DNA from: an uncultured Oscillospiraceae bacterium
Lineage (GTDB): Bacteria; Bacillota; Clostridia; Oscillospirales; Oscillospiraceae
Assembly (NCBI GenBank): GCA_944385065.1
Contig: CALWVX010000019.1
Span: forward strand, 1-16,592
Direction: 5' to 3'
DNA length: 16,592 bases
The notes below the pieces were generated by a model. It was not told where the DNA came from. It searched no databases and saw only the letters and a list, made by a program, of their open reading frames with translations. Within the stretch, counting starts at the first letter, position 1. Each line of letters opens with the position of its first letter. The position numbers and the translations under genes are program-made. Positions 13,792-16,592 of the stretch are shown piece by piece.

Positions 13792-15522
13792 ATGCTTTCC
13801 CTGCTTCATATTGAGAATATTGCCATCATTCAGTCGGCGGATATTCGGTTCGATCCGGGGTTTAATGTGCTCACCGGTGAGACCGGAGCGGGCAAATCCA
13901 TTGTGATCGACGCCATCAGCGCCGTACTGGGGGAGCGCACCAGTCGGGAGCTGATCCGAACCGGCGCCAAGTCCGCGCTGGTCAGCGCCCAGTTTACCGG
14001 TTCGCTGCCCGCAGAGTGGCTGGCGGAAAACGGATTTGCCCCCTCGGAGGAGGAGCTTCTGCTCCAGCGGGAGATTCAGGGGGACGGGCGGAATGTCTGC
14101 CGGGTAAACGGACGCCCCCTGACAGTGGCTCAGCTGCGCCAGCTGGGGCGGCTGCTGCTGAATATTCACGGCCAGCACGACGGACAGCAGCTGCTGGACC
14201 CCGCCTGTCATTTGGGGTATCTGGACAGTTTTGGAAAGACTGGTCCGCTGCTGGCCGGCTATCAGGAGGCCTATCAGTCTGTTTCCCGCCTGCGCCGGCA
14301 GATTGCCGGGCTGGAGATGGATGAGGCGGAGCGCTCCCGCCGGGTGGATACGCTGGAGTACCAGATTCGGGAGCTGGAGCGGGCCGATCTGAAAGAGGGC
14401 GAGGACGAAGAGCTGACCCAGCGCAAAGAGCTGCTGCGCAGCGCGGGCAAACTGATGGACGCCCTTCAGCAGGCGCGGTTTGCCCTGTCCGGCGGCGAGG
14501 AACAGGAGGGCGCCTGCGATCTGATCGGACAGGCCGAGGGAGCTGTCCGGGGGGTGGCGCGCCTGTCTGAGCGGCTGGGAGAGCTGGGAGAACAGCTCAC
14601 TGCCCTGCGGTGTGCCGCAGACGACGCGGCGGAGACGCTCCGGGACCTGGAGGAGGAGATGGACTTCTCTCCCCAGGAGCTGGACCGGCTGGAGAGCCGG
14701 CTGGACGTGATTTACCGCCTGAAGAAAAAGTACGGTCCGACCGTGGCCGACATGCTGGATTATCTGGAAAACAGCCGGGCGGAGCTGGAGCAGATTCGGG
14801 ACGCCGACGACACCATTCAGCAGCTCCAAAAGGAGCTGGACTCGGCGCTGGTGCGGGCCGGAGAGCGGGGGAAAGCTCTTTCGGAGGCCCGGAAGGAGGC
14901 GTCGCAGGCGCTTCAGGCCCGCGTTCAGGAGGAGCTGCGCCAGCTGGACATGCCGAAGGTCCGGTTCCAGACGGAATTTGCCCTCAGTCCCGGCCAGGAT
15001 GGGATGGATGAGACGGGGATGGACCAGGTTCAGTTCCTCATGTCGGCCAACTTGGGCGAGGCGCTGCGCCCCATCCAGAAGGTGGCGTCGGGAGGCGAGC
15101 TGGCCCGGATCATGCTGGCGCTGAAAAATGTGCTGGCTCAGGACGACGGGATTGACACGCTGGTCTTCGACGAAGTGGACACCGGCGTCTCCGGCCGGGC
15201 GGCCCAAAAGGTGGCCGAAAAGATGGCCGATGTGGCCCGGGGCAAACAGGTGCTGTGCGTCACCCATCTGCCCCAGATTGCCGCCATGGCGGATACCCAC
15301 TTCTCCGTGGAGAAGGGGGAACGGGACGGCCGCACCTATACCCGGGTGGAGCGCCTGGACCGGCAGGGCCGGGAGGATGAGCTGGCCCGGCTTCTGGGTG
15401 GGTCCCAGATCACCGACACCCTGCGCCAGAGCGCGCGGGAGCTGCTGAATCAGGCGGAAGAGTATCGAAATAAGAGCGGACGGGGCGGCCTGTCCGCGGG
15501 AAATGATCGAGAGGAGAACTGA
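13792..15522 (+). CDS. recN: DNA repair protein RecN
   Basis: RecN is an SMC-like ATPase that gathers broken DNA ends during recombinational repair. At 576 residues it is close to family length. Residues 1-36 carry the N-terminal ABC half with Walker A GETGAGKS (29-36), and the INIHGQHDGQQLL region follows at about 123-135. Two long coiled-coil arms span about 155-385 with many Glu/Arg/Leu heptads. The C-terminal half has the ABC signature SGGELARIMLALKN (433 on) and Walker B LVFDEVD with D460 and E461. AAAGGAGGGGG precedes the ATG. It lies 36 nt after argR, as in Bacillus; I saw no LexA box before it, so its expression appears to follow the operon. A malic enzyme gene starts 3 nt after its stop. 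Confidence 0.97.
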   Translation: MLSLLHIENIAIIQSADIRFDPGFNVLTGETGAGKSIVIDAISAVLGERTSRELIRTGAKSALVSAQFTGSLPAEWLAENGFAPSEEELLLQREIQGDGRNVCRVNGRPLTVAQLRQLGRLLLNIHGQHDGQQLLDPACHLGYLDSFGKTGPLLAGYQEAYQSVSRLRRQIAGLEMDEAERSRRVDTLEYQIRELERADLKEGEDEELTQRKELLRSAGKLMDALQQARFALSGGEEQEGACDLIGQAEGAVRGVARLSERLGELGEQLTALRCAADDAAETLRDLEEEMDFSPQELDRLESRLDVIYRLKKKYGPTVADMLDYLENSRAELEQIRDADDTIQQLQKELDSALVRAGERGKALSEARKEASQALQARVQEELRQLDMPKVRFQTEFALSPGQDGMDETGMDQVQFLMSANLGEALRPIQKVASGGELARIMLALKNVLAQDDGIDTLVFDEVDTGVSGRAAQKVAEKMADVARGKQVLCVTHLPQIAAMADTHFSVEKGERDGRTYTRVERLDRQGREDELARLLGGSQITDTLRQSARELLNQAEEYRNKSGRGGLSAGNDREEN

Positions 15523-15525
15523 GCT

Positions 15526-16592
<1,067 letters not shown>

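Overview
The window is high-GC (roughly 60%) bacterial chromosome with Firmicute gene order, strong Shine-Dalgarno sites and a few TTG or GTG starts. The protein styles and the nusB-to-recN order point to a spore-forming, acetate-producing clostridium of the Oscillospiraceae type (Flavonifractor, Lawsonibacter or Intestinimonas-like). That placement is inferred from recognised families and was not tested by a database search. Nearly every base belongs to ordinary core genes. I saw no phage, insertion sequence, CRISPR array, tRNA or rRNA.

Left part (1-2540): a divergent pair. tmcAL (tRNA-Met cytidine acetate ligase, cut by the left edge) reads leftwards and ackA (acetate kinase) reads rightwards. 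Their inferred sigma-A promoters face each other, so the 5' ends of the two transcripts would overlap slightly. Both enzymes handle acetate: AckA makes it, and TmcAL uses it to modify the elongator tRNA-Met anticodon. ackA ends in a perfect intrinsic terminator.

Middle part (2540-5290): a gene-free stretch with several predicted hairpins lies between the ackA terminator and a second, orphan terminator. A perfect-consensus promoter (TTGACA, 18 bp, TATAAT) then drives a two-gene unit of a DUF951 protein and a radical SAM protein, closed by a strong terminator. An AT-rich leader with inverted repeats follows, then a secreted SleB-type cell-wall hydrolase with a stalk domain, which starts at TTG and ends in a hairpin.

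Right part (5352-16592): a tightly packed operon of nusB, a TsaD/Kae1-like gene, xseA, xseB, ispA, a DUF212/divergent-PAP2 gene, dxs, tlyA, nadK, argR, recN and a malic enzyme cut by the right edge. It matches the classic Bacillus/Clostridium block (nusB-folD-xseA-xseB-ispA-dxs-yqxC-ahrC-recN) with local changes. A TsaD-like gene stands where Bacillus has folD, a membrane phosphatase-like gene sits between ispA and dxs, nadK lies between tlyA and argR, and a malic enzyme follows recN where spoIVB-spo0A would be expected. The genes overlap by 4 nt at three junctions and by 50 nt at dxs/tlyA, so coupled translation is likely. The block joins transcription antitermination, DNA repair (ExoVII, RecN), isoprenoid precursor supply (Dxs, IspA), NADP supply and arginine control.

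I found no convincing new multi-gene system. The items most worth a second look are the structured gene-free element at 2540-2758, the TsaD paralogue in the folD position, the membrane PAP2-like gene inside the isoprenoid genes, the structured leader of the cell-wall hydrolase, and the altered catalytic-loop motif in Dxs.
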